Made by a program: the position numbers and the translations under genes. The notes beneath the pieces are model-generated. The model was given only the letters and a program-made list of their open reading frames with translations, was not told where the DNA came from and did not search any database. From Acidimicrobiia bacterium (GTDB lineage: Bacteria; Actinomycetota; Acidimicrobiia; Acidimicrobiales; Aldehydirespiratoraceae), in assembly GCA_003231645.1 (NCBI GenBank), contig QIIW01000152.1, forward strand, positions 51,729 through 115,728: DNA of 64,000 nt, read 5' to 3'. The number at the start of each line of letters is the position of its first letter. Within the stretch, counting starts at the first letter, position 1. Below are positions 34,372 to 43,781 of the stretch, one piece after another.

Positions 34372-35784
34372 TCAGATGAGGTACTGGGAGAGACCACGGC
34401 GCAGGTACTTGCCGTCGCCGGGCCGACCCAGGTAGGTGTCGTTCTCGATGATCATGCGGCCCCGCGACATCACCGAGTGGACGTGGCCGGAGACCGAGAT
34501 TCCCTCGTAGGCCGACATGTCGATGTTCATGTGGTGGTTCTCGACGCTGATGGTCCACTCGTGGTTGGGGTCGTAGAGGACGATGTCGGCATCGGAGCCG
34601 GGCGAGATGGTGCCCTTGCGCGGATAGAGGCCGAACATTCGAGCCGGGGTGGTCGAGCAGAGTTCGACCCATCTCGGCAGCGAGATCTCGCCGGTGGTGA
34701 CACCCTTGTAGATCATGTCCATGCGGTGCTCGACACCGCCGATTCCGTTTGGAATGGCTCTGAAGTCTCCCCGGCCGAGCTCCTTTTGCTCCTTCATGCA
34801 GAACGGACAGTGGTCGGTGGCCACGACACACAGGTCGTTGGTGCGCAGCCCCTTCCAGAGGTCCTCCTGATGGTGGGCGTGCTTGGTGCGCAACGGTGTG
34901 GAACACACGTAGGCGGCGCCCTCGAAGCCCGGCTTGCCCAGATGGTCCTCCACGTTGAAGTAGAGGTACTGGGGGCAGGTCTCGGCGAATACGTTGGCTC
35001 CTTTGTCACGAGCCATCATCACCTGCTCGAGGGCCTCGGAGGCCGAGAGGTGAACGATGTAGAGAGGCGCGGCGCCCACCTTGGCCAACTGGATCGCCCG
35101 GTGGGTGGCCTCGCTCTCGAACTCGGCCCGGCGCACCAGCCCGTGGTTGATCGGATCGGTCTCGCCCCGCTCGACGGCCTGCTCGGCCAACACGTCGATG
35201 GCGAGGCCGTTCTCGGCGTGCATCATGATGAGCGCACCGTTGCCGGCCGCCTGCTGCATGGCCCGCAGGATCTGACCGTCGTCGGACAGGAACACCCCGG
35301 GGTAGGCCATGAACAACTTGAAACTGGTGATGCCCTCGTCGACCAGGGCATCCATATCCTTGAGCGACTGTTCGTCGACGCCCCCGATGATCTGATGCAT
35401 CCCGTAGTCGATGGCACACTTGCCCTCGGCCTTGGCCATCCACAGGTCGAGGCTGCCGCGAACGCCCTCACCGTATTTCTGCACCGCGAAGTCGATGATC
35501 GTGGTGGTGCCGCCCCAGGCCGCGGCGCGGGTGCCGGTCTCGAAGTCGTCGGACGCGACGGTGCCTCCGAAGGGCAGGTCCATGTGGGTATGGCCATCGA
35601 TACCCCCGGGGATCACGTAGAGGCCCGTGGCGTCGATAACCTTGGTGGCGCCGGACTCGGCCGTGGCCGCCAGGTCGGTGCCGGGCTGCATGACCGCGAC
35701 GATCGTCTCGCCGTCGATCAGCACCTCGGCCGGATCGACCCCGGTCGAGGTGATCACTGTTCCGTTCTTGATGAGTTCCGTCAT
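34372..35784 (-). CDS. Dihydropyrimidinase (hydantoinase family)
   Basis: Zinc amidohydrolase that opens dihydrouracil or dihydrothymine to the N-carbamoyl beta-amino acid. The 470-residue protein has the metal site GHTHMD (64-69), Lys156 in SFKLFMAYPG (expected to be carboxylated), MMHAENG and later metal His/Asp residues. ATG follows GGGGGAG. Neighbouring beta-ureidopropionase and aminotransferase genes make dihydropyrimidinase more likely than D-hydantoinase. Confidence 0.93.
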   Translation of the reverse strand: MTELIKNGTVITSTGVDPAEVLIDGETIVAVMQPGTDLAATAESGATKVIDATGLYVIPGGIDGHTHMDLPFGGTVASDDFETGTRAAAWGGTTTIIDFAVQKYGEGVRGSLDLWMAKAEGKCAIDYGMHQIIGGVDEQSLKDMDALVDEGITSFKLFMAYPGVFLSDDGQILRAMQQAAGNGALIMMHAENGLAIDVLAEQAVERGETDPINHGLVRRAEFESEATHRAIQLAKVGAAPLYIVHLSASEALEQVMMARDKGANVFAETCPQYLYFNVEDHLGKPGFEGAAYVCSTPLRTKHAHHQEDLWKGLRTNDLCVVATDHCPFCMKEQKELGRGDFRAIPNGIGGVEHRMDMIYKGVTTGEISLPRWVELCSTTPARMFGLYPRKGTISPGSDADIVLYDPNHEWTISVENHHMNIDMSAYEGISVSGHVHSVMSRGRMIIENDTYLGRPGDGKYLRRGLSQYLI

Positions 35785-35824
35785 GGTCGCTCCCCCTCTT
35801 GGTTCGGCCCTCGAGATCTAATCG

Positions 35825-37114
35825 CTAGTCGATCGCCTCTATGGCTCCGATGATTGCATCTGCGCCCTCGTCGATCTCCTCGGCCGAGACATCGAGCATC
35901 GGCGTGATGCGCAGGACATTGTTGTAGAGGCCTCCCTTGCCGACGAGCAGACCCCGCCGACGGCACTCCTCGAGCACCTGGCCGGAGCGTAAGGCGTCGG
36001 GCGCGATCGATCCGGGCTGCACCGTCTCGATGGCCTGCATGAGTCCGGCACCTCGGAGTTCGGCGATCCACGGGGTGGCGTCGACCACCGGCTGCAGCGC
36101 GCCGACCAGTCGTTCTCCCATCACCTTGGCGTTGCCCTGTAGGTCGTTGTCGAGCACGTATTTCAGGGTGGCGATGCCGCCCGCGGCCGACAGCGGATTG
36201 CCACCGAAGGTCGAGAACGAGTGGACCTTGATCGTGTCCATGATCTCGGCCCGGGCGACGACCCCGGCGAGGGTGATGCCGTTGCCCACCCCCTTGGCGA
36301 AGGTCATCATGTCGGGGACGATGTCGTGGGCCTCATAGCCCCAGAAGTGCTCCCCGGTGCGGCCCCAACCGGTCTGGACCTCGTCGGAGATGAACAGGAT
36401 CCCGTGGTTGGTGAGGGTCTTGGCCATGGCATTGAAAAACCCGGCCGGAGGCTTGGCGAACCCGCCGACGCCCTGGATCGGCTCGGCGATCAGACAGGCC
36501 ACGTCGCCGGCGGTCATCATGTCGAGGATCTGTTGGAGGTCCTCGACACATGCCTCGGTGAACGCCTCGTCGTCGAGGTCGCGGAACGGACTGCGCAGCC
36601 GGTAGCCACCCTGCACGAAGTTGACCGCCAGCCCGGACAGGCTGGTGGACGACCACGAGCTGTGGGAGGTGATGGCCTGGGCGGTGAACGACCGGCCGTG
36701 GTAGCTGTTGCGCATCGCCAGGACCTGGTTGGACCGGCGATACGACGTGGCCAACAAGATGGCGGTGTCGTTGGCCTCGCTGCCCGAGGTGGTGAAGAAC
36801 ACTCTCGCGTCGGGAATGCCGGAGACCGCGGCGACGCGCTCGGCCAGTTCGATCATCGGCTCGCACAGGTAGAGCGTGGAGGTGTGCATCACCTTCGCCA
36901 CCTGGGCCTGGACCGCCGCGGTGACCGCGGCGTTGTTGTGCCCGACCATGGTGGTGAGGACGCCACCGAAGAAATCGAGGTAACGGTTGCCCTCGACATC
37001 GAACACGTAACTGCCGTCACCGTGGTCGATCGAGATGGGCTCGGAGTAGAGCGGGTTGACGAACGACGGGAGGACCGCCCGGTATCGGGCGAGAAGTTCG
37101 GCGTTGGTCGTCAC
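35825..37114 (-). CDS. Class III aminotransferase (beta-alanine/AGXT2-like)
   Basis: PLP-dependent omega-transaminase of 429 residues. Asp244 in FISDEVQTGWGRTG and the PLP lysine Lys274 in TFAKGVGNG are in place. Similar enzymes move the amino group of beta-alanine or 3-aminoisobutyrate to pyruvate or glyoxylate. In this operon it links beta-ureidopropionase to the semialdehyde dehydrogenase. The start is the GTG at 37114, two bases from the upstream stop; the reading frame is open much further upstream but that stretch lies inside the nitrilase gene. Confidence 0.9.
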   Translation of the reverse strand: MTTNAELLARYRAVLPSFVNPLYSEPISIDHGDGSYVFDVEGNRYLDFFGGVLTTMVGHNNAAVTAAVQAQVAKVMHTSTLYLCEPMIELAERVAAVSGIPDARVFFTTSGSEANDTAILLATSYRRSNQVLAMRNSYHGRSFTAQAITSHSSWSSTSLSGLAVNFVQGGYRLRSPFRDLDDEAFTEACVEDLQQILDMMTAGDVACLIAEPIQGVGGFAKPPAGFFNAMAKTLTNHGILFISDEVQTGWGRTGEHFWGYEAHDIVPDMMTFAKGVGNGITLAGVVARAEIMDTIKVHSFSTFGGNPLSAAGGIATLKYVLDNDLQGNAKVMGERLVGALQPVVDATPWIAELRGAGLMQAIETVQPGSIAPDALRSGQVLEECRRRGLLVGKGGLYNNVLRITPMLDVSAEEIDEGADAIIGAIEAID

Positions 37115-37115
37115 C

Positions 37116-37958
37116 TCAGGCCTCGGTGATCCTGGCGTACATGTCGGGGCGACGATCACGGTAGAACGCCCACTGATCACGGGTCTCCGAGATCTGATCG
37201 AGGTCGAGGTCGCGCACGACCAGTTCGGCATCTCGGTCCGACGCCGTATCTCCGACGAACTGACCCTTGGGATTCGCGAAGTACGAGGTGCCGTAGAAGT
37301 CGTTGTCGCCCAGATCCTCGATGCCCACGCGGTTGATCGCCCCGACGAAGTACATGTTGGCGGCGGCCGACGCCGTCTGTTCGAGCTGCCACAGATAGGC
37401 CGACAGCCCACGGCTGGTGGCCGACGGGTTGAACACGATCTCGGCCCCGTTGAGACCGAGCATGCGCCATCCCTCGGGGAAGTGACGGTCGTAGCAGATG
37501 TTGACGGCGACGCGGCCCACGGCCGTGTCGAAGACGGGGTAACCGAGGTTGCCGGGACGGAAGTAGAACTTCTCCCAGAATCCCTTGACCTGGGGAATGT
37601 GGATCTTGCGGTACTTCCCGAGGTAGCTGCCATCGGCGTCGATGACCGCGGCCGTGTTGTAGAGGACGCCCGGTTGTTCCTCCTCGTACATCGGGAGTAC
37701 GAGAACGATTCCGTACTCGGCCGCCAGTTCCTGGAAGCGCTTGGTGGTCGGACCGTCGGGGATGGCCTCGGTGTAGGAGTAGAACTTGGTGTCCTGAACT
37801 TGGCAGAAGTACGGGCCGTAGAAAAGCTCCTGGAAGCACATCACCTGAGTTCCCAGCGCGGCGGCATCGGCGAGGTACTTCTCGTGGGACTCGATCATCG
37901 ACTCCTTGTCGCCGGTCCACTCGGTCTGAACTATCGCGGCCTTGACGATCCTGGACAT
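37116..37958 (-). CDS. Beta-ureidopropionase (nitrilase superfamily)
   Basis: Hydrolyses N-carbamoyl-beta-alanine to beta-alanine, CO2 and ammonia. The Glu-Lys-Cys triad is visible as E44 (CFQELFYG), K118 (GKYRKIHIP) and C155 (NICYDRHFPEG); the last two blocks match beta-ureidopropionases and plant N-carbamoylputrescine amidases. The 280-residue length fits. First gene of the nine-gene operon; the ATG follows GGAGGGGG. Confidence 0.92.
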   Translation of the reverse strand: MSRIVKAAIVQTEWTGDKESMIESHEKYLADAAALGTQVMCFQELFYGPYFCQVQDTKFYSYTEAIPDGPTTKRFQELAAEYGIVLVLPMYEEEQPGVLYNTAAVIDADGSYLGKYRKIHIPQVKGFWEKFYFRPGNLGYPVFDTAVGRVAVNICYDRHFPEGWRMLGLNGAEIVFNPSATSRGLSAYLWQLEQTASAAANMYFVGAINRVGIEDLGDNDFYGTSYFANPKGQFVGDTASDRDAELVVRDLDLDQISETRDQWAFYRDRRPDMYARITEA

Positions 37959-38022
37959 TGAACCCCCTCCTTGGAGATGCCGGGGCCACGTCGGGACCCG
38001 ATACGCGCGTGTGACGACGGTC

Positions 38023-38051
38023 ATTATTGTCCCAGTCCTTGATGGACACAA
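38023..38051 (-). promoter_or_regulatory. Promoter of the pyrimidine operon
   Basis: On the minus strand TTGTGT (38051-38046) and AATAAT (38028-38023) are separated by 17 bases, a good sigma-70-type spacing, with about 65 bases to the beta-ureidopropionase ATG. It overlaps the divergent mocR promoter. An inverted repeat TGTCC (38028-38032) / GGACA (38044-38048) lies across the -10 and spacer and may be a regulator site. Confidence 0.5.
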
Positions 38052-38073
38052 GCCAGAGTTTGTTATATACAAA
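38039..38073 (+). promoter_or_regulatory. mocR promoter with overlapping operator
   Basis: TTGATG (38039-38044) and TTATAT (38063-38068) are 18 bases apart. TTTGT (38059-38063) and ACAAA (38069-38073) are exact inverted repeats around a five-base centre that covers the -10 box, so a bound regulator would block mocR. This is the only AT-rich patch in the area. Confidence 0.5.
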
Positions 38074-38088
38074 GAAATCGTGCTGGAC

Positions 38089-39414
38089 ATGATCAGGCAA
38101 ACGACCGAAACGCCAACCGCGTCGGGCATCGCCATGTCGGTCGGCTCTCTGGTGAGTTCGGGCCGCATCGAGCCGGGCCAGAAGCTGCCCACGATCCGCT
38201 CGCTCGCCGCCTTTCTCGGCGTGAGCCCCAACACCGTCAGCGAAGCATGGCGAATCCTGCGGGCCCACTCGGTGATCACCACCGATCGCCGGCGGGGTAC
38301 CACGGTGAGGTCGACCAGAGGCAACCTCGACGGCCGCTACTGGAGGGTGCCCGTCACCTCGGGAGTGTTCGAGATCGATCTGTCGACGGGCACTCCCGAT
38401 GCGTCCCTGCTCCCCGACCTGGCCACCGCTCTCGGCCGACTCCACATCGACTTGCCGGTCAGTTCCTATCTGGCGGCACCGGTCGTCCCCGAACTGGAGG
38501 AGGAGTTGAGGCGACGCTGGCCCTTCGAACCGGAGGCGGTCACCATCGTCGACGGCGCCCAGGACGGGCTCGACCGTGTCGTGTCGTCACTGATCCACGT
38601 GGGCGATGCCGTGCTCGTCGAAGACCCGTCGTTTCCCCCGCTCATCGACATGCTCGAGTTCGCGGGCGCCCGGCTGATTCCGATACCGGTCGACAACGAC
38701 GGCATCGATCCCGAGGCGGTCGAGGCCCACCTCGACGACAGACCGGTGGCACTGTTCATCCAGCCGCGCGCCCACAACCCCACCGGCGCCTGCCTCACCG
38801 AAGAACGAGCAGCCGCCATCGCCGCGGCCCTCGCCGACCGGCCGATCACGGTGATAGAGGACGACCACTCGGGGTCGGTGTCGGGCACCACCGTCGTGAG
38901 CATCGGATCCCACCTCCCGGATCAGGTGATCCGGATCAGATCGTTCTCCAAGAGCCACGGTCCCGACCTGCGAATCGCGGCGATGGCCGGTGCCGGACAA
39001 CCCATTCGCACCATCGTCAACCGGAGACGGCTCGGTCCGGCGTGGACGAGTCGCTTGATCCAACACCTCCTGGTCTCGATGTTGACCGACCCCGAATCGG
39101 AGTCACAGGTCGCGGCGGCGGAGGTCGAATACACCCGTCGGCGTGACGCCCTGAGCCGTTCGCTGGCATCGCGCGACATCATCGCCGCCCCCGGTCGGGG
39201 CCTCAATCTCTGGGTACCGGTGACCGACGACCAGACCGCGGTGTGGGCCCTTGCCGCCCACGGCATCGGGGTGGCGCCGGGCGAGCCGTTCACGATCGAA
39301 CACCCCGACGTCCCCCACATCCGGGTGACCAGCGGCATCCTCGACGACGACTTCGATCGGGTCGCCGATCTGATAGCAACTGCGGCAGGACCGCAACGAC
39401 ACGGAGCAATCTGA
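38089..39414 (+). CDS. MocR-family regulator (GntR HTH fused to aminotransferase domain)
   Basis: A 441-residue regulator. Residues 20-75 form a GntR winged helix (GQKLPTIRSLAAFLGVSPNT, then VSEAWRILRAH); the rest is a fold-type I aminotransferase domain with HNPTGACL and the PLP lysine in SFSKSHGPDLR, so PLP binding is likely retained. Divergent from the pyrimidine operon, which contains a PLP aminotransferase acting on beta-alanine; by analogy with GabR or PdxR it probably senses PLP plus an amine intermediate (inference). A GTG at 38080 is an alternative, possibly leaderless, start. Confidence 0.87.
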   Translation: MIRQTTETPTASGIAMSVGSLVSSGRIEPGQKLPTIRSLAAFLGVSPNTVSEAWRILRAHSVITTDRRRGTTVRSTRGNLDGRYWRVPVTSGVFEIDLSTGTPDASLLPDLATALGRLHIDLPVSSYLAAPVVPELEEELRRRWPFEPEAVTIVDGAQDGLDRVVSSLIHVGDAVLVEDPSFPPLIDMLEFAGARLIPIPVDNDGIDPEAVEAHLDDRPVALFIQPRAHNPTGACLTEERAAAIAAALADRPITVIEDDHSGSVSGTTVVSIGSHLPDQVIRIRSFSKSHGPDLRIAAMAGAGQPIRTIVNRRRLGPAWTSRLIQHLLVSMLTDPESESQVAAAEVEYTRRRDALSRSLASRDIIAAPGRGLNLWVPVTDDQTAVWALAAHGIGVAPGEPFTIEHPDVPHIRVTSGILDDDFDRVADLIATAAGPQRHGAI

Positions 39415-39415
39415 C

Positions 39416-39913
39416 ATGGCCGACAAAGTCGACAGGATCCGAGACCGGGTGAAGGGCGACCTTCGGCCCGACGAGAATCTCCTGGCCGCGGTCAAGGTCA
39501 CCCCGCGGGGCACGATCGAGCAGGGGATCCTCGGCGCGGCCGGCGCCGTGGCCGGCGGCATGGTCGGACTGGTCACCGGGTCGAAACTCGGCGAGTCGAA
39601 GCGCGAGGCGGGTGATCAGGAGAGAGCGGCCGCCGGCCTCGATCTGGGCGACGAGTCACAGGTTCTCGCCGGCGTCACCGAACACCGGCTGCTGATGTGG
39701 AAGTTGGCCAAACTCGGCGGCAAACCGAAGGGCCTGCTCGCGTCGATCGACCTGAGCGCCATTGCGTCGATGACCCTGGGCGAAGGGAAGCTCATGGGCC
39801 AGACCATGCCAGAGATCGTCTGCACCACGACCGATGGGGCCGAGTTCGGGTTGCGCGTCGCCAAGATCCACCGGTCGCGGGCGCAAGAACTGATCGCGGC
39901 TGCCGGCTGCTGA
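39416..39913 (+). CDS. Small protein with glycine zipper and bacterial PH-like domain
   Basis: A 165-residue protein starting one base after the mocR stop. Residues 36-58 are a Gly/Ala-rich helix (GILGAAGAVAGGMVGLVTGSK) able to associate with membranes; the C-terminal half (TEHRLLMWKLAKLGGKP through RAQELIAAAG) looks like a YokE-type bacterial PH domain. No known function. It is probably co-transcribed with mocR but may be unrelated to pyrimidines. Confidence 0.65.
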   Translation: MADKVDRIRDRVKGDLRPDENLLAAVKVTPRGTIEQGILGAAGAVAGGMVGLVTGSKLGESKREAGDQERAAAGLDLGDESQVLAGVTEHRLLMWKLAKLGGKPKGLLASIDLSAIASMTLGEGKLMGQTMPEIVCTTTDGAEFGLRVAKIHRSRAQELIAAAGC

Positions 39914-39943
39914 CCGACGGCCGACGAACCGACCGGGCCGGGA

Positions 39944-40765
39944 TCAGGCGAATCCGGCCGCCTCAAGAGCGCGCCGGGTGAGCACCCGGGCCAAGTGGCT
40001 GCGGTAGTCGGCATCACCGTTGAGGTCGTTGGGAGGATCGGTCTCGTCGGCGGCGTGGGCCGCGGCCTCCGCCGCCGTGGCTCCGCCGGCCACCGCCTCC
40101 TCCACCGCCGACGCCCGCATGGGGGTCGGGCCCATGTTGACGAGGCTCACGCCCCGGCCGCCACGGCACACGGCCACGCCGACGATCGCCCAGTCCTGGG
40201 CCCGACGATTGAACTTCTGGTAGTTCCAACCGTCGGCGGTGACCGGAACCCGGACCTCGGTGAGCATCTCATCCGGGGCGAGGACCGATTCAAGGAAGCC
40301 GGTGAAGAAGTCGGAGGCCGCGATCTCGCGCTCACCACCGGGTCCTCTGGCCACCAACGTGGCGCCGAGAGCCAGTACCGCGGCCGGCAGATCGGACGCG
40401 GGGTCGGCGTGGGCGAGCGAGCCGCCCAGTGTGCCCCGGTGACGTACCGCCGGATCGCCGACGAGTGATGCCACATGGTTCAGCAACGGGCAGGTAGCCT
40501 CGAGTTCGGCCGAATGCTCGAGTTCGGTGTGGCGGGTCAGAGCGCCGATACGCACGGTGTCACCGTTCACGCTGATGCCCCGAAGGTCGCCGTCGAGGTT
40601 GCCGATGTCGACCACCACGCCGGGCGTGACCAGTCGATAACGCATCAGCGGGATGAGGCTCTGACCGCCGGCCATCAGCTTGGCGTCGTCGCCGTGCTCG
40701 GTGAGCGCGGCAAGCGCCTCCTCGGCCGAAGTGGCCCGGATGTAGTCGAACGCGGCCGGAATCAT
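39944..40765 (-). CDS. CO/xanthine dehydrogenase FAD subunit (CoxM-like)
   Basis: FAD-binding subunit of a molybdenum hydroxylase, 273 residues. AGGQSLIPLMRYRL and TLGGSLAHADPASDLPA are the two FAD pyrophosphate-binding blocks of the CoxM/KdhA family. It passes electrons from the iron-sulfur subunit to an acceptor. Its ATG overlaps the large-subunit stop. Order of the three genes (small, large, medium) matches form II clusters. Confidence 0.9.
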   Translation of the reverse strand: MIPAAFDYIRATSAEEALAALTEHGDDAKLMAGGQSLIPLMRYRLVTPGVVVDIGNLDGDLRGISVNGDTVRIGALTRHTELEHSAELEATCPLLNHVASLVGDPAVRHRGTLGGSLAHADPASDLPAAVLALGATLVARGPGGEREIAASDFFTGFLESVLAPDEMLTEVRVPVTADGWNYQKFNRRAQDWAIVGVAVCRGGRGVSLVNMGPTPMRASAVEEAVAGGATAAEAAAHAADETDPPNDLNGDADYRSHLARVLTRRALEAAGFA

Positions 40766-43161
40766 GACGCACCTCCATCCGCCTGTTCGATGGTTCTTCG
40801 GACCCGCATCGGGGAGGCGGGCATCTCGATGTCGGTGACGCCATGGGGCCGAAGGGCATCGACCACGGCGTTGATCACCGCGGCAGCCGAACCGATGGTG
40901 CCGGCCTCGCCCACCCCCTTGACCCCGAGCGGGTTGGTGGTACTCGGTGTGCAGGTGGAGTCGGTGACGATCGACGGCATCTCGGCCGCCGACGGCACCA
41001 GGTAGTTCATCAACGACGGGTTGATGATGTTGGCGTCGTCGTCGTAGACCGCCACCTCGTAGAGTGCCTGGGCCGCACCCTGTACGACTCCGCCGTGGAT
41101 CTGCCCCTCGACGATCAGCGGGTTGACCTGGTTGCCGCAGTCGTCGACCGCGTAGTAGCCGATCAGCTCGACACCACCGGTGTCCTCGTCGATCTCGACC
41201 ACGGCCACGTGGGTACCGAACGGGAACGCGAAGTTGGGCGGATCGAAGCTCACCTGCTCCTGGAGATTCGGCTCCATCCCGTCGGGCAGGTCATGGGCGG
41301 TGAAGGCCGCGAACCCCAGTTCCTGAATATGGACGGATTTCGAGGGCGTGCCGGCCACCGAGAACGAGCCGTCGACGAACTCGACGTCCTCCGGTGCGGC
41401 CTCGAATTGATGGGCGGCGATCTTGCGGGCCTTCTCGATCACCTTGTCGGCGGCCATGGCGATGGCCACACCACCCACGGACAGCGAACGCGATCCGTAG
41501 GTGTCGAGCCCGAGGGGACTGAGGGCCGTATCGGAGTGGAGCACCGTGACGTCGTCGGGCGAGATGCCCATCTTGGTGGCGATGATCTGCGACCAGCTCG
41601 TTTCGTGACCCTGGCCGTGGGGCGTCGATCCCGACACGACCTCGACCTTGCCGGTGGGGAGAATCCGCACCGTTGCGTGTTCCCACCCCCCGGCGCCGTA
41701 GTTGAGGCCACCCAGGGCGCGGCTCGGCGCGAGACCACAGATCTCGACGTAGGTGCAGAGCCCAATGCCGAGCTGCCGGATCGCTCCGGTCTCCCGGCGC
41801 CGTTGCTGTTCGGCCCGCAACCCGGCCACGTCGGCCAACTCGAGGGCGCGGTCGAGGGTGGGGCCGTAGTGGCCGGAGTCGAAACTGAGGCCGGCCGGGT
41901 TCTCCCACATCTCGAAGGGCTCACCGCCGTTGATGTAGTTGCGGCGACGGATCTCGTCGGTGCCGATGCCCACCTCGTAGGCCAGCATGTCCATGGCCCG
42001 CTCGATGGCGTAGCTGGCCTCGGGCCGGCCGGCACCCCGGTAGGCATCGGTGGGCGTGCGGTTGGTGAACCAGCCCTCGCAGGTGAAGCTGAACTTCGGG
42101 GTGTCGTAGACCCCGTGGTAGAGGAACGAGCCGAGCAGGGGCACACCGGGTGTCAGCAGCGTCATGTAGGCGCCCATGTCGGCGTCGATCTTCACCCGAA
42201 TGGCGGTGAGCTTCCCGTCGGCATCGGAGGCGAGTTCGACGTGTTGGATTTGGCCGCGGCCCTGGTGGGTGGAACCGGCCGCCTCGGACCGGGTTTCGGT
42301 CCAGCGCACGGCCCGCCCGAGCCGGTGTGACAACGCCACCGCCAGGATCTCGTCGGGGTTGACGTTGAGCTTGGCCCCGAATCCCCCACCCACCGCCGGG
42401 GCGATGACACGCAGTTTCTGCTCGGGCAGCCCGGTGGTGGCGGCCACCATGACTCTGAGGACGTGGGGCACCTGGGTCGTCGAATAGAGGGTGATGTCGC
42501 CCCCCATCGGTGATGGAACCGCCAACACGCCGCGCGGCTCGATGGCCACGGGTATCAGACGCTGCTGGACGAATCTCGCCGACACGACGTGGGCGGCGGC
42601 GGCGATTGCCGCCTGGGTTCCGTCCGGATCGGGGTCGATGGCCCAGGTGTAGGCCTTGTTGGTGCTGTGTTCGAGATGGGCGTGGTCGACATCGGCCATC
42701 GCCTGTTCGACGGTGGCCACCGGAGGCTGCGACTCGTACTCGACGATCACGTGCTCGATGGCGTCGGCCGCCGCGAAGCGACTCTCGGCCAGCACCACGG
42801 CCACGAGTTCGCCGACATGGTGAACCATGTCGGTGGCGACCGGCCAGTGGGGCGGGTTGACCATGTCGTCGGTGACGGGCCAGGCGCACGGCAGAGGTGC
42901 GACCCACAGCTCCATGTCGGCGAGTTGGGCGCCGGTGAGCACCGACTGCACTCCCGGCATGGACGCGGCTCCGCTGGTGTCGATCGCAGCGATGCGGGCG
43001 TGGGCCACCGTGGAGCGCACCATCCCCATCCAGAGTTCGCCCGGGGCATGGATGTCGTCGACGAACTCGGCTTCGCCGGTGACGAGTTTGCCGTCTTCCT
43101 TGCGGAGCATTCGTGCGCCGATACCGCCGGCCCGGGTGGTGTCGTCGGTGACAGCCATCAT
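40762..43161 (-). CDS. Molybdenum hydroxylase large subunit, form II CoxL-like
   Basis: A 799-residue molybdopterin subunit of the xanthine oxidase family. The active-site loop reads AYRGAGR (373-379), which defines form II CoxL-like proteins; form I CO dehydrogenases have AYxCSFR with the copper-binding Cys. Residues [10 protein letters not shown] bind the cofactor and the catalytic Glu lies in [12 protein letters not shown] near the C-terminus. Actual CO oxidation by form II enzymes is disputed; another aldehyde or heterocycle is possible. Start ATGATG overlaps the small-subunit stop. Confidence 0.92.
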   Translation of the reverse strand: MMAVTDDTTRAGGIGARMLRKEDGKLVTGEAEFVDDIHAPGELWMGMVRSTVAHARIAAIDTSGAASMPGVQSVLTGAQLADMELWVAPLPCAWPVTDDMVNPPHWPVATDMVHHVGELVAVVLAESRFAAADAIEHVIVEYESQPPVATVEQAMADVDHAHLEHSTNKAYTWAIDPDPDGTQAAIAAAAHVVSARFVQQRLIPVAIEPRGVLAVPSPMGGDITLYSTTQVPHVLRVMVAATTGLPEQKLRVIAPAVGGGFGAKLNVNPDEILAVALSHRLGRAVRWTETRSEAAGSTHQGRGQIQHVELASDADGKLTAIRVKIDADMGAYMTLLTPGVPLLGSFLYHGVYDTPKFSFTCEGWFTNRTPTDAYRGAGRPEASYAIERAMDMLAYEVGIGTDEIRRRNYINGGEPFEMWENPAGLSFDSGHYGPTLDRALELADVAGLRAEQQRRRETGAIRQLGIGLCTYVEICGLAPSRALGGLNYGAGGWEHATVRILPTGKVEVVSGSTPHGQGHETSWSQIIATKMGISPDDVTVLHSDTALSPLGLDTYGSRSLSVGGVAIAMAADKVIEKARKIAAHQFEAAPEDVEFVDGSFSVAGTPSKSVHIQELGFAAFTAHDLPDGMEPNLQEQVSFDPPNFAFPFGTHVAVVEIDEDTGGVELIGYYAVDDCGNQVNPLIVEGQIHGGVVQGAAQALYEVAVYDDDANIINPSLMNYLVPSAAEMPSIVTDSTCTPSTTNPLGVKGVGEAGTIGSAAAVINAVVDALRPHGVTDIEMPASPMRVRRTIEQADGGAS

Positions 43162-43643
43162 GCCTCCTTGCCGGCCACTTGGAGCACGGCCTTCACGATG
43201 TTGTTGTAACCGGTGCAGCGGCACAGGTTTCCTTCGAGACCTTCACGCACTCCCGACTCGTCGAGATCGGGGTATTCGTCGATCAGCGACACCGAGGCCA
43301 GAATCATGCCCGGGGTGCAGTAGCCGCATTGCAGGCCGTGGTATTCGTGGAAGGCCTGCTGCATCGGGTGGAGTCCATCGCCGTCGGAGGTGGCCGCCAG
43401 TCCCTCGATGGTGGTTATCTCGGCCCCCTCGGCCTGCACGGCGAGCATGGTGCACGACTTGACCGAGCGTCCGTCGACCAGCACCGTGCATGCTCCGCAG
43501 CTGCTCGAATCACAGCCGATGTTGGTTCCCGTGAGCCCGATGTCGTCTCTCAAGGCATACACGAGAAGGGTTCGAGGCTCAACCTCGAGATCGTGCGATT
43601 CGCCGTTGACAGACAGGCGGATCTGTACAGCATTGGCCACCAT
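43158..43643 (-). CDS. CO/xanthine dehydrogenase [2Fe-2S] subunit (CoxS-like)
   Basis: A 161-residue iron-sulfur subunit with a plant-type [2Fe-2S] domain ([22 protein letters not shown]) and the C-terminal helical cluster domain (CGYCTPGM ... CRCTGYNNI). First gene of the three; ATG after GGAGGCG. No molybdenum-cofactor chaperone (CoxD/CoxF/XdhC-like) gene is adjacent. Confidence 0.93.
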   Translation of the reverse strand: MVANAVQIRLSVNGESHDLEVEPRTLLVYALRDDIGLTGTNIGCDSSSCGACTVLVDGRSVKSCTMLAVQAEGAEITTIEGLAATSDGDGLHPMQQAFHEYHGLQCGYCTPGMILASVSLIDEYPDLDESGVREGLEGNLCRCTGYNNIVKAVLQVAGKEA

Positions 43644-43781
43644 GACGCCTCCTGTTGATTTCTCTGCGCCGATACTGGCGCGCGATCGACCCGGTGTCGA
43701 GTGCCAGGCCCGGATATGTGGCCGAGAGACGAAGATCCGGTTTCGGGGAATGCCCGGGGTCGACGGGGAGTTGATCCGGCC

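Noticed and set aside
37115..37633. An extension of the aminotransferase frame into the nitrilase gene
   Set aside because: The sequence is the nitrilase gene read in a wrong frame; the aminotransferase family start fits GTG 37114.
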